Assembly: GCA_016219875.1 (NCBI GenBank)
Contig: JACRJZ010000049.1
Span: forward strand, 1 to 60,803
Reading direction: 5' to 3'
Source: Verrucomicrobiota bacterium
GTDB taxonomy: Bacteria > Verrucomicrobiota > Verrucomicrobiia > Limisphaerales > JACRJZ01
Length of the DNA: 60,803 nt
A program made the translations under genes and the position numbers. Shown here one piece after another: positions 1-9,768 of the stretch. How positions within the stretch are numbered: position 1 is the first letter of the stretch; every line of letters begins with the position of its first letter. The notes beneath the pieces were generated by a model. The model did no database searches and was not told the origin of the DNA. It saw only the letters and a list, made by a program, of their open reading frames with translations.

Positions 1-572
1 CGGGCAGGCAGACAAAGTGCGTCGCATGGCCCAAATCTATTCCCGCCGCGTGCGGATGCACCGTGGGCATTGCTGGGCCGGCTTGATCTGGCCGGTGGGA
101 ACGGATGGGGGCTGGGTCTGGTTTGCCATCGTTGGATCGTCGTTGAATTGGCTTTTTTAGGGCCCGTGCCAGTCCGGCCTTTGGGCGCAAACCATACACT
201 CTTCCAAACGGGATCACCGCCGCCACCGCACGCGATGAGGGCGGACTCGCCAAAGTCCACGCCGCCCACCAAAGGAACCACGCTGAGCCCCGGGCACCCA
301 CGCACCATTGACCAACCGGCCTGTGCTTCCGTTGGCACGCGCCACCGCTCAAACTACCTCACTCGCCCCATCTCGAAAGTTACTTCCATCCGCCCACCGC
401 CTCCGGCGGTTGATTGGCTGAGCCGCATCCATGCAGTAGGACAGGCGGCGCGACGCCTGTCCTACTGCATGGATGCGGCTTAGAGTTGCTGGCTTACTCC
501 GTTGCCGACTCATTGTCCGCGCGAAGTCTTGAAGTTGGGCGCGGTGAAGGGCGGCAGGAATCGCCTCCGCTT
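1..572. other. Left-edge non-coding stretch
   Basis: No gene can be called with confidence. On the + strand, the frame starting at base 2 is open from the window edge to a TAG at 158-160 and reads like a short C-terminal tail with Trp-rich, membrane-like residues. It could be the 3' end of a gene lying mostly outside the window, but no family is recognisable. Bases 160-420 show no convincing coding signal. The rest is a perfect inverted repeat (421-480, listed separately) and 92 bp leading to the stop codon of the first minus-strand gene. Confidence 0.4.
421..480. repeat. Family B palindrome, 27-bp arms
   Basis: This is a perfect inverted repeat with two 27-nt arms (421-447 and 454-480) around the 6-nt loop GCGCGA. 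The core GTAGGACAGGCG is the hallmark of the family here called B, which recurs at about 9634, 14908, 17072 and 52493 as longer 130-bp elements. This copy lies 93 bp beyond the stop codon of the minus-strand gene at 573. In RNA it would form a very stable hairpin on either strand. Confidence 0.9.
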
Positions 573-3500
573 TCACCGCCGCGGCTTCTCGCGCCAGCCG
601 GTTTGCTCGATGCGCTTGAGTTCGCCGTCGAGGTCGGCGCCTTCGTAAAACGACAACCACCCGCGCAAACGCACCGTCTCGCCCGCCGGGCAGTCCGGGA
701 ACTTTGGATCGGCGTGGAGGCACGGCACCCGTTCGTTCCCCCAGCAGCGGTCGCAAGGCTCCCACGCGGTGATGATCCAGCGTCGCCCGTCGCCGGATCG
801 CACGGCAGCGTACGGCGTCTGGAACACCTTGTTCGTCAGCGTTGGCGTGGCGAAGCCGGTGGCAGCCTTCAGCATCACGCAGTTCTGCACGCGCAGGCCG
901 GCGAGTTTGTCCGGCGTGCCATTGCGCAGCCACAGCTCCATTCGCACGGCATCAGCAGCCGGGACGACGCGCGTGCCAAACGCGATTCCGTTGGGCAGCG
1001 TGCGTTCGGCGGTGAGCGTGCCGTCAGGGTGGCGATTCCATTCGAGCGGAGGGAGCTTGAGGCCCTGCTGGTCCCACAGCGTCGCGATGTGCGTGTGGGC
1101 CAGGTAGGTTAAACCGAGGTTCGAGAAGATCGCTTCGGGCACATCGACGACCGCGTAGCTTGCGTCGTCCCACGGCGTGAACACGCTGAACTTCGTCTCG
1201 CGCTGGGGCAGGACCGCGCCTTCGAAGAAACCGCTGCGCGGGTGGCGCCCGCCGGGATAAGGCAGCACACGCAACGGCTCCCCCGGCGCGCGGCGCGGCA
1301 CGGCCTTGCCAGCAAGGTTGAACTTGTCCAGCGTGACACTGACTTCGGCCGGCGAAAGCCCCGTGGCCGCGCTGACTTCCTCCGGCGTGAAACGGTGGAA
1401 GACAGTCATGTTCTCCAGCCAATACCGCAGGTCGTCGTCGGTCGGTGGCCGCGGCTCAACCAGCAATGTCAGGAGCGACTCATAGGCCGCCAGCGCCCGC
1501 TCGTACTCCGCGAGGGCCGATGTGGGCAGGACGCCGCGGCTGCGGTTGATTTCATCGCGCACGCGCTGCATGAGGAACTCGATCTCCTGCTTCCTGGGCC
1601 GCAATGGAGACCCCGGCACATCGAACCAGCGCGGTGCCGTGTGGGCGAAGCGCACGGGACGGTTCACTCCGCGCTCGAAACAGCGCACGGCGACCCAGCT
1701 TGTGCCGTCGAGCTTCAAGGGCTGACGAAAACGCGCTTCCCACGCCCCATCTGCGTTCTTCTCCCCGCGCAGCGTGAGGAGATGACGGGCCTCGCCGTTG
1801 ATGACGACTTCAACTTCGCGAACCGCTTCCTCGCTGAGCACGAGGCCGCTGACTTCGTTCGTCTTCACTTTCGCCAGCAGCATCGGACCCGTGGTGACGA
1901 AGCTGCGGCCTTCGTTCAATCCTTTCAGCCAGCCGTCGTAACTGAACCCGCCGGGCAGATGCACATACACGCGGCCGAAGCCCAGCGGCACCGGATGAAC
2001 TCCATTGGCGGTGCCGGCAGTGGCGCGCAGGCGAAAGCCGCAGTCGAGCAATGCGTAGTAGTTCTGGAACGTGTAGCGCGTCCAGTCGAGCGCGTTGCCG
2101 GATCGCCCGTTATTGGGCAGGCCCATCCAGGCGGGTGCGGGCGTGCTCCAATTCGTCATGGCGAACTCCGTCCGCCAATGGTGGTTGTTGGCCAGTTCGT
2201 ACAGGTCCACCCCCAGCAACGGCACCAGGGCCATTGACCACGGCCAATCGTGCTTATCGAGATCGAGCAAGGCGCCTTCGCGTCGCGCCTGTTCGGCGAT
2301 GGGGCCGGCTGGCGGCGCGCCGTTGGTGAAGGGCGTCCGGTGGCCCAAGGCAAAAACCGCGCCGAGCGTGTGGCGTTTGTTGCCGATTGTGAAAATCTCG
2401 TACTCCGTGTTGCGCGGCCAGAAGACATGCGTGGCATCGACCTCGACCAGTCGGTTGCCCACGCCGGCATCGGTGTTCTTGTCGCCTTGCGTCGGCGGAG
2501 CGAACCCCTTCGTCACCCAATACGTCAGCGGAAAGGCCACGTTCAGGTCCTCGGCCTGCATGACGTTCGATAGTTCAGCGGGCGTGCGATGCACGTGTGT
2601 GTCGCCCGAATACCAGCCCCGCGCCGCCATGTTCACCCAGCGGTGCAGGGGAAGGCGCAGCGTCACCGGCGCGGCGCCGACTTCGACGCGTTGGATCAGC
2701 GGACGATACTCTTTCCCACGCTCCGCGGTCACGGTGTAGGTCCCCGGCTCGAGTTCGACCCGGAACGGATGCGCCGAAAGCGTGGTGTGAAACTCGACGG
2801 AGTTGGTGTTCACCCAGTTTCTCCGTTCGTAGCGAATGGCTGAGCCGGCGGGAGCCGCGGACTCCGGGAAGAACCAACGCCCATCCTGGCGCTGGACATA
2901 GATTCGCGACGGGATGACTTGCCCGGTGGCGGCGTCCACAACTTCACCGGTGATCTCGGTGGTTGTGGGAGCTTGGGCCAGCTTGCTCTGCCAGAACTGC
3001 TCGGCCTCGCGCAGCGGTTGCATGACTTCGGCGCGCTGCTGCGGATCGTTCAATCTCAGCGCGGCCATGCGTTCGTGGAGCCAATCGACGAAGAATTGGG
3101 CCGACTCGCGACGCACGGGGGACGGCTGGCTGCCGATCTCCACATACCACGGGCCAGTTGAGGCGAAGCGGAAAGTGTTCGTCGCGTCGGCGATGGCGCG
3201 CACCAGGAACCAGCCGCTCTCGTTCACCGTGATGGTTTGAGGCAGCGCGACGCGGTCCACACGCCCGTTGTGGACCAGTTCCACGGCCTTGATTGGATCG
3301 CGCGAATCAAGCTGTGCCTGGAGTTGGATTTGCAGCGGGCCATTGCTCTTGAAGACATGGCCGGGCCACTGGCCGTTGGCGCGGCAGCGCAGCAACGGCC
3401 CGTTCGAAACGAAGACGCGCCCGGCCCGCAAGCCCTGCCACCATTTCTCGTAAGTCAGTCCGCCGTCCAGGTGAACATAGGCGCGGTTGTAGCCGACGGG

Positions 3501-4451
3501 ATTGGGCAGCACGCCCGACGCGCTGCCGGCGCTAGGCGGAATGCGCAGACCGCAATTCAGCAGGTGGTAGTAGATGTCTTGCGTCCAAAGGCCGTTGCCG
3601 TGCGCGCCGGGATATTTCGCGCGGTCACGAGTTCTTCCCCACGCCTCGTTGTCCAGCACGCCGCCGCGGTGCATGTGGTTGTGCGCGATACCGACGGAAT
3701 CCACGAGCCCGCTGGCCAGCCATACCGGCGCGTCCCACCAAAATGGTTTTTCCACGTCCACCCACACACGCTCGTGTTGACGGGCCTCCTTGAGAAACTT
3801 TGCTGCCGACGGATGCTCGCGTTTGGAGCCGGCGATGGGCAAAGGCCCCTTCAACCCGAAGTAGAGCAACGCGCCGCCGCCGCGCTCGTCCTCACCGGAC
3901 ATCACGTCGTAGAACCGATCACCGTCGAACCGGACGAGTGAGTTCGAGGGCAGCGGATTTGTCTGCCACGGGTTCACGTTGTTCCACCACGTCTGCACGC
4001 CCGCGACGTGCAAATCTTCGGCGCACATCAGCAACTCGATGTCTTGCAGCGGACGATGCACGTGGGTTTCGCCGGACCACCAGCCTTCCCGAGCCAGATG
4101 GGCGAGGCGAGCCAGGCGGTTGGTGAGGCGCAACGGGGCCTCCGCAACTTCAAAGCGTCGGCTTGAGGAGGAATATTCCGGCCCACGCTCAACGACGAAG
4201 CGATAGACGCCCGGTGCCAGATCAAGCGTCACCCGACCGGCGCAGACGAAATGGTCTCGCCACGCGGGCAACCCGCGCGGCTTCACGGGCTGGCCTGCCG
4301 AATTCTCAAGGTGAATCCGGCTGGGCAGTGGCGAGGAGTCCGCGGCCTCCAATACGGTCAATTCCACGGACGCGCCCGGCGCACCAACCGCCGCGCCGGC
4401 CAGCCACGCACACGCACATCCCAGCCTCAGAGCGCTTGCAGGATTGAACAT
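573..4451 (-). CDS. Secreted tandem CehA/McbA-like metallohydrolase-fold protein
   Basis: This 1292-aa protein starts at the Met at 4451; an upstream Met at 4487 is in frame, but only the 4451 start puts a signal peptide (about residues 1-26, ending in GAPGA) at the N-terminus. It holds two similar halves. Each has a small beta-sandwich with a P-G-x-Y turn and a PHP-type segment with Ser-Gly-(Glu/Asp)-Thr-His-Val-His, near residues 125-132 and 612-622. The His-x-His pattern and the following acidic AED resemble the CehA/McbA family, whose PHP-type fold normally binds metal ions. The last ~250 residues form a separate, probably beta-rich domain that I do not recognise. Substrate is unknown; a role in cleaving an ester or sugar-linked compound outside the cytoplasm is only an inference. 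Confidence 0.7.
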   Translation of the reverse strand: MFNPASALRLGCACAWLAGAAVGAPGASVELTVLEAADSSPLPSRIHLENSAGQPVKPRGLPAWRDHFVCAGRVTLDLAPGVYRFVVERGPEYSSSSRRFEVAEAPLRLTNRLARLAHLAREGWWSGETHVHRPLQDIELLMCAEDLHVAGVQTWWNNVNPWQTNPLPSNSLVRFDGDRFYDVMSGEDERGGGALLYFGLKGPLPIAGSKREHPSAAKFLKEARQHERVWVDVEKPFWWDAPVWLASGLVDSVGIAHNHMHRGGVLDNEAWGRTRDRAKYPGAHGNGLWTQDIYYHLLNCGLRIPPSAGSASGVLPNPVGYNRAYVHLDGGLTYEKWWQGLRAGRVFVSNGPLLRCRANGQWPGHVFKSNGPLQIQLQAQLDSRDPIKAVELVHNGRVDRVALPQTITVNESGWFLVRAIADATNTFRFASTGPWYVEIGSQPSPVRRESAQFFVDWLHERMAALRLNDPQQRAEVMQPLREAEQFWQSKLAQAPTTTEITGEVVDAATGQVIPSRIYVQRQDGRWFFPESAAPAGSAIRYERRNWVNTNSVEFHTTLSAHPFRVELEPGTYTVTAERGKEYRPLIQRVEVGAAPVTLRLPLHRWVNMAARGWYSGDTHVHRTPAELSNVMQAEDLNVAFPLTYWVTKGFAPPTQGDKNTDAGVGNRLVEVDATHVFWPRNTEYEIFTIGNKRHTLGAVFALGHRTPFTNGAPPAGPIAEQARREGALLDLDKHDWPWSMALVPLLGVDLYELANNHHWRTEFAMTNWSTPAPAWMGLPNNGRSGNALDWTRYTFQNYYALLDCGFRLRATAGTANGVHPVPLGFGRVYVHLPGGFSYDGWLKGLNEGRSFVTTGPMLLAKVKTNEVSGLVLSEEAVREVEVVINGEARHLLTLRGEKNADGAWEARFRQPLKLDGTSWVAVRCFERGVNRPVRFAHTAPRWFDVPGSPLRPRKQEIEFLMQRVRDEINRSRGVLPTSALAEYERALAAYESLLTLLVEPRPPTDDDLRYWLENMTVFHRFTPEEVSAATGLSPAEVSVTLDKFNLAGKAVPRRAPGEPLRVLPYPGGRHPRSGFFEGAVLPQRETKFSVFTPWDDASYAVVDVPEAIFSNLGLTYLAHTHIATLWDQQGLKLPPLEWNRHPDGTLTAERTLPNGIAFGTRVVPAADAVRMELWLRNGTPDKLAGLRVQNCVMLKAATGFATPTLTNKVFQTPYAAVRSGDGRRWIITAWEPCDRCWGNERVPCLHADPKFPDCPAGETVRLRGWLSFYEGADLDGELKRIEQTGWREKPRR

Positions 4452-4807
4452 GGGCAGGACTCTACGCCGGTCAATCGGGCGGTTCAATCACTCTGATGCA
4501 GACGGCTCCCAGCCGGAACGATGCAGTTGAAACGGGGAGCGCAGGCCGCTGGCCGGCGGTGTTGGGCGGCCCGCCCAACACTTCGTTCCACCCTTCTCTC
4601 CCGCACCGAACGGTGGAGCGGAAGTCAGTGAGCCGAAGTCTTCGGCGGGCCGCCGAAAACCGCCCGCGCGCCGCGGGCGCTCCCCACGCCACGGCATGGT
4701 TCCGACTGAGGCCGTCCGTTTGCCAGCGGATTCTCCATGCGAATCCGTCTTTCGTCCATTCACGGCGCCGCCGCCGCTGGCTAACTTGCCGGCGTTCTGT
4801 TGAAGCT
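4452..4807. other. Divergent intergenic region with short palindromes
   Basis: The gap lies between the starts of two divergent genes, so promoters for both should be here, but no clear -35/-10 pair is visible. It contains two near-perfect palindromes: 4559-4581 (11-bp arms GTGTTGGGCGG around one base) and 4641-4657 (8-bp arms TTCGGCGG around one base). A GC-rich stretch at about 4660-4690 resembles the inverted repeat at 20377-20527. The + strand is open in the frame of the downstream gene, but this part reads as repeat sequence, not protein. Confidence 0.5.
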
Positions 4808-7800
4808 ATGAGCACTCGATCAGCCGTTCGCGTTTGGACCGAAGACCGCGTCATTCCCACCTACCTGCCCGCGCCGCCGGACAAGAACCCCATGTTCCTC
4901 GAGAAGCGCGTCTATCAGGGCAGCAGCGGACGCGTGTATCCGTTGCCGTTCACTGACCGCATCGCCGAGAAACCAGTGGACCACCGGTGGAAGGCCGTGT
5001 GGATCGAAAACGAGTTCCTGCGCGCGATGGTCCTGCCGGAACTTGGCGGGCGCATTCACATTCTTCAAGACAAGACCAACGGTTACGACCTCATCTATCG
5101 CCAGGAGGTCATCAAGCCCGCGCTCGTCGGCTTGGCCGGGCCGTGGATCAGCGGCGGCATCGAGTTCAACTGGCCGCAGCACCATCGCCCCGCGACATTC
5201 CTGCCGGTCGATTTTCAGATCGAAGACCACGCCGATGGCAGCAAGACCATTTGGTGCAGCGACCACGACCCAATGACGCGGATGAAAGGGATGCATGGCA
5301 TCTGTCTGCATCCGGGCCGGGCTTTGCTCGAACTCAAGGTGCGCGCCTACAACCGCACGCCGTTCCCGCAGACTTTCCTCTGGTGGGCCAACGTCGCCAC
5401 GCGCGTCCATGAAGGCTACCAGAGTTTCTTTCCGCCGGATGTTCATTGCGTGGCCGACCACGCCCGGCGCGCGACGAGCGCGTATCCGTTGGCGGAAGGC
5501 TTTTACTACGGTGTGAACTACGGTGAGCGCGGACAACACGGCGTGCCGCCCAGCGAAGTGCCGGCGAACTTCATCCCGCCGCACTGCCAAACGAATGCGG
5601 AATGCGGAATGCGGAACGCGGAATGTGGAACCTGGAACTCGGAACCCGGAACCCGAAACCCGGAACTTCCCGCCTACGCTCCGAACGATTTGAGCTGGTA
5701 CGCCAACATCCCCATGCCCACGTCCTACATGTGCCTGGGGAGCGAGGAAGATTTCTTCGGCGGCTACGACTGGTTTGCTCAGGCTGGGTTGGTCCACGTT
5801 GCGAACCACCACATCGCGCCTGGCAAGAAGCAATGGACCTGGGGCAATCACGAATTCGGTTACGCCTGGGACCGCAACCTCACCGACCCCGACGCCAAAG
5901 GCGAACACGCGCCGTACATCGAACTCATGGCCGGCGTCTTCACGGACAACCAGCCCGACTTCAGCTTTCTCCAGCCGGGCGAGACGAAGATGTGGAGCCA
6001 ATACTGGTATCCGATTCGGAAGATCGGCCCCGCGCAGCAAGCCAATCTCGATGCGGCGGTGTCGCTGCGCCGCAGCGGCGGTCTGGCGACCACCGCTGTT
6101 CAGTTGGGGGTGGCGGTGACGCGGACTTTTCCCAGGGCCAGAATCATGCTTTGCATGGCGGCTCCTTCTCTGCGGAAGAATGGCGGCAGTCACCAGACCG
6201 CCGCTGCGGCGAAGCGGCCGTTCGCCCGCTTCACGCGAAACCTTGACCCTGCGACGCCGCTGGTCGCCGAGGTGACGCTTCCGCGCGGAGTTGCTGAAAC
6301 CGAACTCCTCGTCCGCGTCACCGACGCCAACGGGCAGGAGATTATCGCCTACCAACCCATGCCGCCTGTGGCTGGTGAAGTCCCGCCGCCCGCCACCGAA
6401 CCGCCTGCCCCGCGAGACATCGCCAGCGCCGACGAACTGTTCATCACCGGCCTGCACCTCGCCCAATACCGCCACGCTACGCGTTGCCCCACGCTGTATT
6501 GGCGCGAGGCGCTCCGCCGCGATCCGCTCGACGCCCGCTGCAACAACGCCCTCGGCTTGTGGCATCTCCACCGCGGCGAGTTCGCCTCAGCAGAGACACA
6601 TTTCCGCAACGCCATCAATCGCTTCACCCACCGCAACCCGAATCCGTCCGACGGCGAGCCGTTCTACAACCTGGGCCTGTGCTTGCGGTGGCAGTTGGTG
6701 GCCGTTCCCAATCTGCAATCTGAAATCTCAAATCTGAAATTCTCGGCCGCCTACGCGGCTTTCTACAAAGCGACCTGGAACCAGGCCTGGGCCGGCGCCG
6801 GCTTTCACGCGCTGGCCGAGTTGGATTGCCGTCGCGGGGATTGGGCCACGGCGCTGGAGCACGTGACGCGCTCGCTGCGGTCCAATACCGACAACCTCCG
6901 CGCCCGCGACTTGCAGGCGCTCGTTCTCCGCAAGCTCGGCCGTGTGCACGACGCGGAAGCGTTGCTCAACGAAACGCTCGCGCTCGACCCGCTCGACTGG
7001 TGGGCGCGGCATCTCCGCGGAGAACCGCTGACGTGCGACCTACAAACCCGACTCGACGTTGCTCACGACTACACCCGCGCCGGATTTCACGCGGAAGCCG
7101 TTTCATTGCTGCGCGCGGCCACCGTTCAGCGAAGCGACTTGCCAGACCAAAACCTGGGTTCGTTTCCGTTGGTGGACTACACGCTGGGCTGGCTGTACGA
7201 GAAGCTCGACCGCGCCAAAGAGGCGGCCGCTTGCCGTCAGACCGCGGCGACCTTGCCGCCCGACTACTGCTTCCCCGCGCGCGTGGAGGAGATCGCTGTT
7301 TTGGAAGCGGCGATGGCTGCCAACCCGAACGACGCCCGCGCGCCGTACTACCTCGGCAACTTGCTTTACGACCGCCGCCGCCACGAGGAAGCCCTCGCGC
7401 TGTGGGAACGCGCGGCAAAGCTTGATCCGAAATTCTCCGTCGTCTGGCGCAACCTCGGCATCGCCTATTTCAACATCCGTCGCCAACCGACCAAGGCCCG
7501 CGCGGCTTACGAGCGAGCGCACGCCGCGGGACCGCAAGACGCCCGCCTGCTTTACGAGCGCGACCAGCTCTGGAAGCGGCTCGGCGAATCGCCGGCGAAG
7601 CGACTTCGCGCACTGGAAAAGCGCCTTGATCTTGTCCGTGCCCGCGATGATCTCAGCATCGAACTGGGCGCGCTCTACAACCAGACGGGCCAGTCCGAGA
7701 AGGCGCTGGCGTTGCTCAGCAGCCGGCGCTTCCAGCCGTGGGAAGGCGGTGAAGGCGGCCCGCTCGGCCAGCATGTGCGCTCACACCTTGCACTGGGACG

Positions 7801-8359
7801 AGCAGCGATGGCCCGCGGCGACGCCGTCAAGGCCCGCGAGCATTTCGAGGCCGCTCTGACTGCACCGCCCCATCTCGGCGAGGCCAGACATCTCCTCGCC
7901 AACCCAAGCGACGTCCGCTACTGGCTGGGCTGCGCGTGCGAGGTGTTGGGCGACCGCGCATCCGCCCGCCGGCATTGGCGGGACGCCGCCAGCTTCCAAG
8001 GCGATTTCCAGGAGATGCGCGTGCGCCGGTTCTCCGAGATGACGTACTCCTCGGCGCTGTCGTGGGAGCGGCTGGGCCGGAAAGGCCGGGCAAGGAAGCT
8101 GCTGAAGGACTTGCTGGCCTACGCGCGGGAACTTCAGAAAGCGCCGGCGAAGATCGATTACTTCGCCACTTCGTTGCCAACGATGCTGCTCTTCGAGGAC
8201 GACCTCCAACGTCGGCAAGAAACAACGGCGTTGTTCCTCCAGGCGCAGGCGCACCTTGGCCTTGGACACAGGGCCAGCGGCAGAGCGTTGCTGAAAACAG
8301 TGTTGGCCCGTGATCCCAGTCACGCTTTGGCTGCGGACCTTCTGGCGGGAACGGAGTGA
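4808..8359 (+). CDS. DUF5107 domain protein with TPR repeats
   Basis: The product is 1183 aa, starting at ATG 4808; the longer in-frame extension from 4496 is repeat-rich and unlikely to be translated. Residues ~20-430 match the DUF5107 pattern, an aldose-epimerase-like beta-sandwich (ELGGRI, GIEFNWPQHH, WWANVATRVHEGYQ). Residues ~530-1180 are alpha-helical TPR-like units (ALxLWERAAKLDPKFSVVWRNLG). No signal peptide is seen, so it is probably cytoplasmic. In related bacteria such proteins accompany polysaccharide use; the sugar is unknown. Two in-frame inserts of repeat DNA are visible, at 5595-5667 and 6712-6745, and add peptide unlike the rest of the protein. Confidence 0.8.
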   Translation: MSTRSAVRVWTEDRVIPTYLPAPPDKNPMFLEKRVYQGSSGRVYPLPFTDRIAEKPVDHRWKAVWIENEFLRAMVLPELGGRIHILQDKTNGYDLIYRQEVIKPALVGLAGPWISGGIEFNWPQHHRPATFLPVDFQIEDHADGSKTIWCSDHDPMTRMKGMHGICLHPGRALLELKVRAYNRTPFPQTFLWWANVATRVHEGYQSFFPPDVHCVADHARRATSAYPLAEGFYYGVNYGERGQHGVPPSEVPANFIPPHCQTNAECGMRNAECGTWNSEPGTRNPELPAYAPNDLSWYANIPMPTSYMCLGSEEDFFGGYDWFAQAGLVHVANHHIAPGKKQWTWGNHEFGYAWDRNLTDPDAKGEHAPYIELMAGVFTDNQPDFSFLQPGETKMWSQYWYPIRKIGPAQQANLDAAVSLRRSGGLATTAVQLGVAVTRTFPRARIMLCMAAPSLRKNGGSHQTAAAAKRPFARFTRNLDPATPLVAEVTLPRGVAETELLVRVTDANGQEIIAYQPMPPVAGEVPPPATEPPAPRDIASADELFITGLHLAQYRHATRCPTLYWREALRRDPLDARCNNALGLWHLHRGEFASAETHFRNAINRFTHRNPNPSDGEPFYNLGLCLRWQLVAVPNLQSEISNLKFSAAYAAFYKATWNQAWAGAGFHALAELDCRRGDWATALEHVTRSLRSNTDNLRARDLQALVLRKLGRVHDAEALLNETLALDPLDWWARHLRGEPLTCDLQTRLDVAHDYTRAGFHAEAVSLLRAATVQRSDLPDQNLGSFPLVDYTLGWLYEKLDRAKEAAACRQTAATLPPDYCFPARVEEIAVLEAAMAANPNDARAPYYLGNLLYDRRRHEEALALWERAAKLDPKFSVVWRNLGIAYFNIRRQPTKARAAYERAHAAGPQDARLLYERDQLWKRLGESPAKRLRALEKRLDLVRARDDLSIELGALYNQTGQSEKALALLSSRRFQPWEGGEGGPLGQHVRSHLALGRAAMARGDAVKAREHFEAALTAPPHLGEARHLLANPSDVRYWLGCACEVLGDRASARRHWRDAASFQGDFQEMRVRRFSEMTYSSALSWERLGRKGRARKLLKDLLAYARELQKAPAKIDYFATSLPTMLLFEDDLQRRQETTALFLQAQAHLGLGHRASGRALLKTVLARDPSHALAADLLAGTE
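5595..5667 (+). repeat. In-frame GGAATGCGG-type repeat tract inside CDS
   Basis: A run of 7-mer-like units (GGAATGC, GGAACGC, GGAATGT, GGAACCT, GGAACTC and so on) encodes about 24 residues in the DUF5107 gene, including NAECGMRNAECG. The same unit occurs outside genes at 15709-15732 and 38263-38293. The tract keeps the reading frame and lies between two segments that read as normal domain sequence, so it looks like a tolerated insertion or expansion in a surface loop. Confidence 0.85.
6712..6745 (+). repeat. Second in-frame repeat tract (AATCTGAAATCTC type)
   Basis: A related short-period tract (units like AATCTGC, AATCTGA, AATCTCA) codes for roughly NLQSEISNLKF in the same gene, at the entry to the TPR region. 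It resembles the degenerate edges of the GGAATGCGG-type repeats at 36310-36335 and 45871-45895. The reading frame is maintained. Confidence 0.6.
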
Positions 8360-8418
8360 TCTTCTGCCGGCAAAGAATTCAGTCGCCAGTTCGTGGCCGA
8401 ACTCCTATCGTCGCCACC

Positions 8419-9639
8419 ATGAAAATTCACTGGCCCAATTTCCTCGCCATCATGGCGGCGTTCTCCTTGTCCAGCGCGCCCGCCGCGGCGGCGGCTCCCA
8501 GCTTCCAACATCACTTCATGGGCGGCAATTTGACCGTCTCCGCGCAGGGCAACGGCGATTACGGCCTTACCGCGCTCGTGGATCTGGATCGCGACGGCGA
8601 CTTGGATTTCGTGCTCGGCGGCCGCTTGTCCAAGCCCTCGCAGCTTCATTGGTTCGAGTTTCAGGCGCCGGATCGTTGGGTGCAGCACCTCGTCGGCACG
8701 AACTACCTTTCCGACGTGGGCGTGGCGGCGCTGGACGTGGACCGGGACGGCTGGCCCGACCTCGTTTGCAGCGGAGTGTGGTATCGGAATCCGGGTAAGC
8801 CCCGCGAGCAGCCGTTCGAGCGATGCGTCTTCGACGGAGCCGCCACGGGCGCGCACGACGTCCTCGTGGCGGACCTGGACGGGGACCGGCGGCCCGACGT
8901 GGTAATGCTGGGCGACCAGCGGACCAAGCTGAACGCGCTCTGCTGGTTTTCCATCGCGGCGGACCCGAAGCAGCCGTGGACGCGCCATCCGATCGGGCCT
9001 CCGGTCCACGGCGCGATCTTGCCGAACGGCGTTGCCGACCTGGATGGCGACGGCGATCTGGACGTGCTTCGCGCCGACACCTGGTATGAGAACAAGAACA
9101 GCAAAGGCACCGAGTGGGTCGCGCATCAGAACATCCCCATGGGCCGCAAAGGCCCTTACGGAGTTTGCGTGCGCACAGCGGTCGTGGACCTGGACGGTGA
9201 TGGCCGGCAGGAAATCGTCATCGCCGATGCCGACATCGTGGACTCCAAGGCCGTTGTCCTCAAGAACGCCGACGGCAAAGGCGGCGCTTGGACCAAGATC
9301 GAACTGCCTCAGAGTTTCGTTTATGGCTCACTGCACTCGCTCGCAGTGGCCGACTTCAATGGTGACGGCCGTCCTGACATCGTGACCAACGAGCAGGAGG
9401 AATTGCTTCCTACTGGCCGCGCCAACCCGCGTTGGATTCTGTGGGAGAACCTCGGCCAACTGAAGTTTGCGGAGCGCGTCATCCTCGACACCAAGCTGGG
9501 CGGACACGAACTGCAAGTCGGCGACGTGGACGGCGACGGCGACATCGACATCTGCTCCAAGCCTTGGGGCACGCGCCCGTGGAATGGCGTTGGCGGCAAG
9601 ATGCACGTGGACTTTTTGGAGAACCGGCTCAAGCAGTAG
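8419..9639 (+). CDS. Secreted FG-GAP/VCBS repeat protein
   Basis: The product is 406 aa. The start at 8419 gives a clean signal peptide (MKIHWPNFLAIMAAF then an Ala-rich cleavage region); an earlier in-frame start at 8356 would overlap the previous gene. The body carries repeated calcium-type acidic loops (DLDRDGDLDF, DVDRDGWPD, DLDGDGDLD, DFNGDGRPD, DVDGDGDID), the signature of FG-GAP/VCBS beta-propeller repeats. It is probably an extracellular or surface protein; in this phylum such proteins occur next to sugar-degradation genes. Its TAG stop (9637-9639) lies inside the left end of a family B repeat element. Confidence 0.85.
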   Translation: MKIHWPNFLAIMAAFSLSSAPAAAAAPSFQHHFMGGNLTVSAQGNGDYGLTALVDLDRDGDLDFVLGGRLSKPSQLHWFEFQAPDRWVQHLVGTNYLSDVGVAALDVDRDGWPDLVCSGVWYRNPGKPREQPFERCVFDGAATGAHDVLVADLDGDRRPDVVMLGDQRTKLNALCWFSIAADPKQPWTRHPIGPPVHGAILPNGVADLDGDGDLDVLRADTWYENKNSKGTEWVAHQNIPMGRKGPYGVCVRTAVVDLDGDGRQEIVIADADIVDSKAVVLKNADGKGGAWTKIELPQSFVYGSLHSLAVADFNGDGRPDIVTNEQEELLPTGRANPRWILWENLGQLKFAERVILDTKLGGHELQVGDVDGDGDIDICSKPWGTRPWNGVGGKMHVDFLENRLKQ

Positions 9640-9768
9640 GACAGGCGTCGCGCCTGTTTCTGATACCTGTGCGGCGGCTCCAATACGGGCAGGAGCGTGA
9701 CCCGAAGCGGTCACCAAACGGTGAGTGAGATTCTTGAGAACGGAGACAGGCGCGACGTCTGTCCTACG
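9634..9768. repeat. Family B inverted-repeat element between convergent genes
   Basis: About 135 bp whose ends are inverted copies of GTAGGACAGRCG followed by TCGCGCCTGT. It lies between two convergent genes. The TAG in its left end is the stop codon of the 8419 gene, and the inverted TAG in its right end (9764-9766) is the stop codon of hpnJ. The inner part resembles the elements at 17072 and 52493 (AACGGnnAGTGAGA then GGAGACAGG). No ORF is present, so it would be non-autonomous. Confidence 0.85.
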
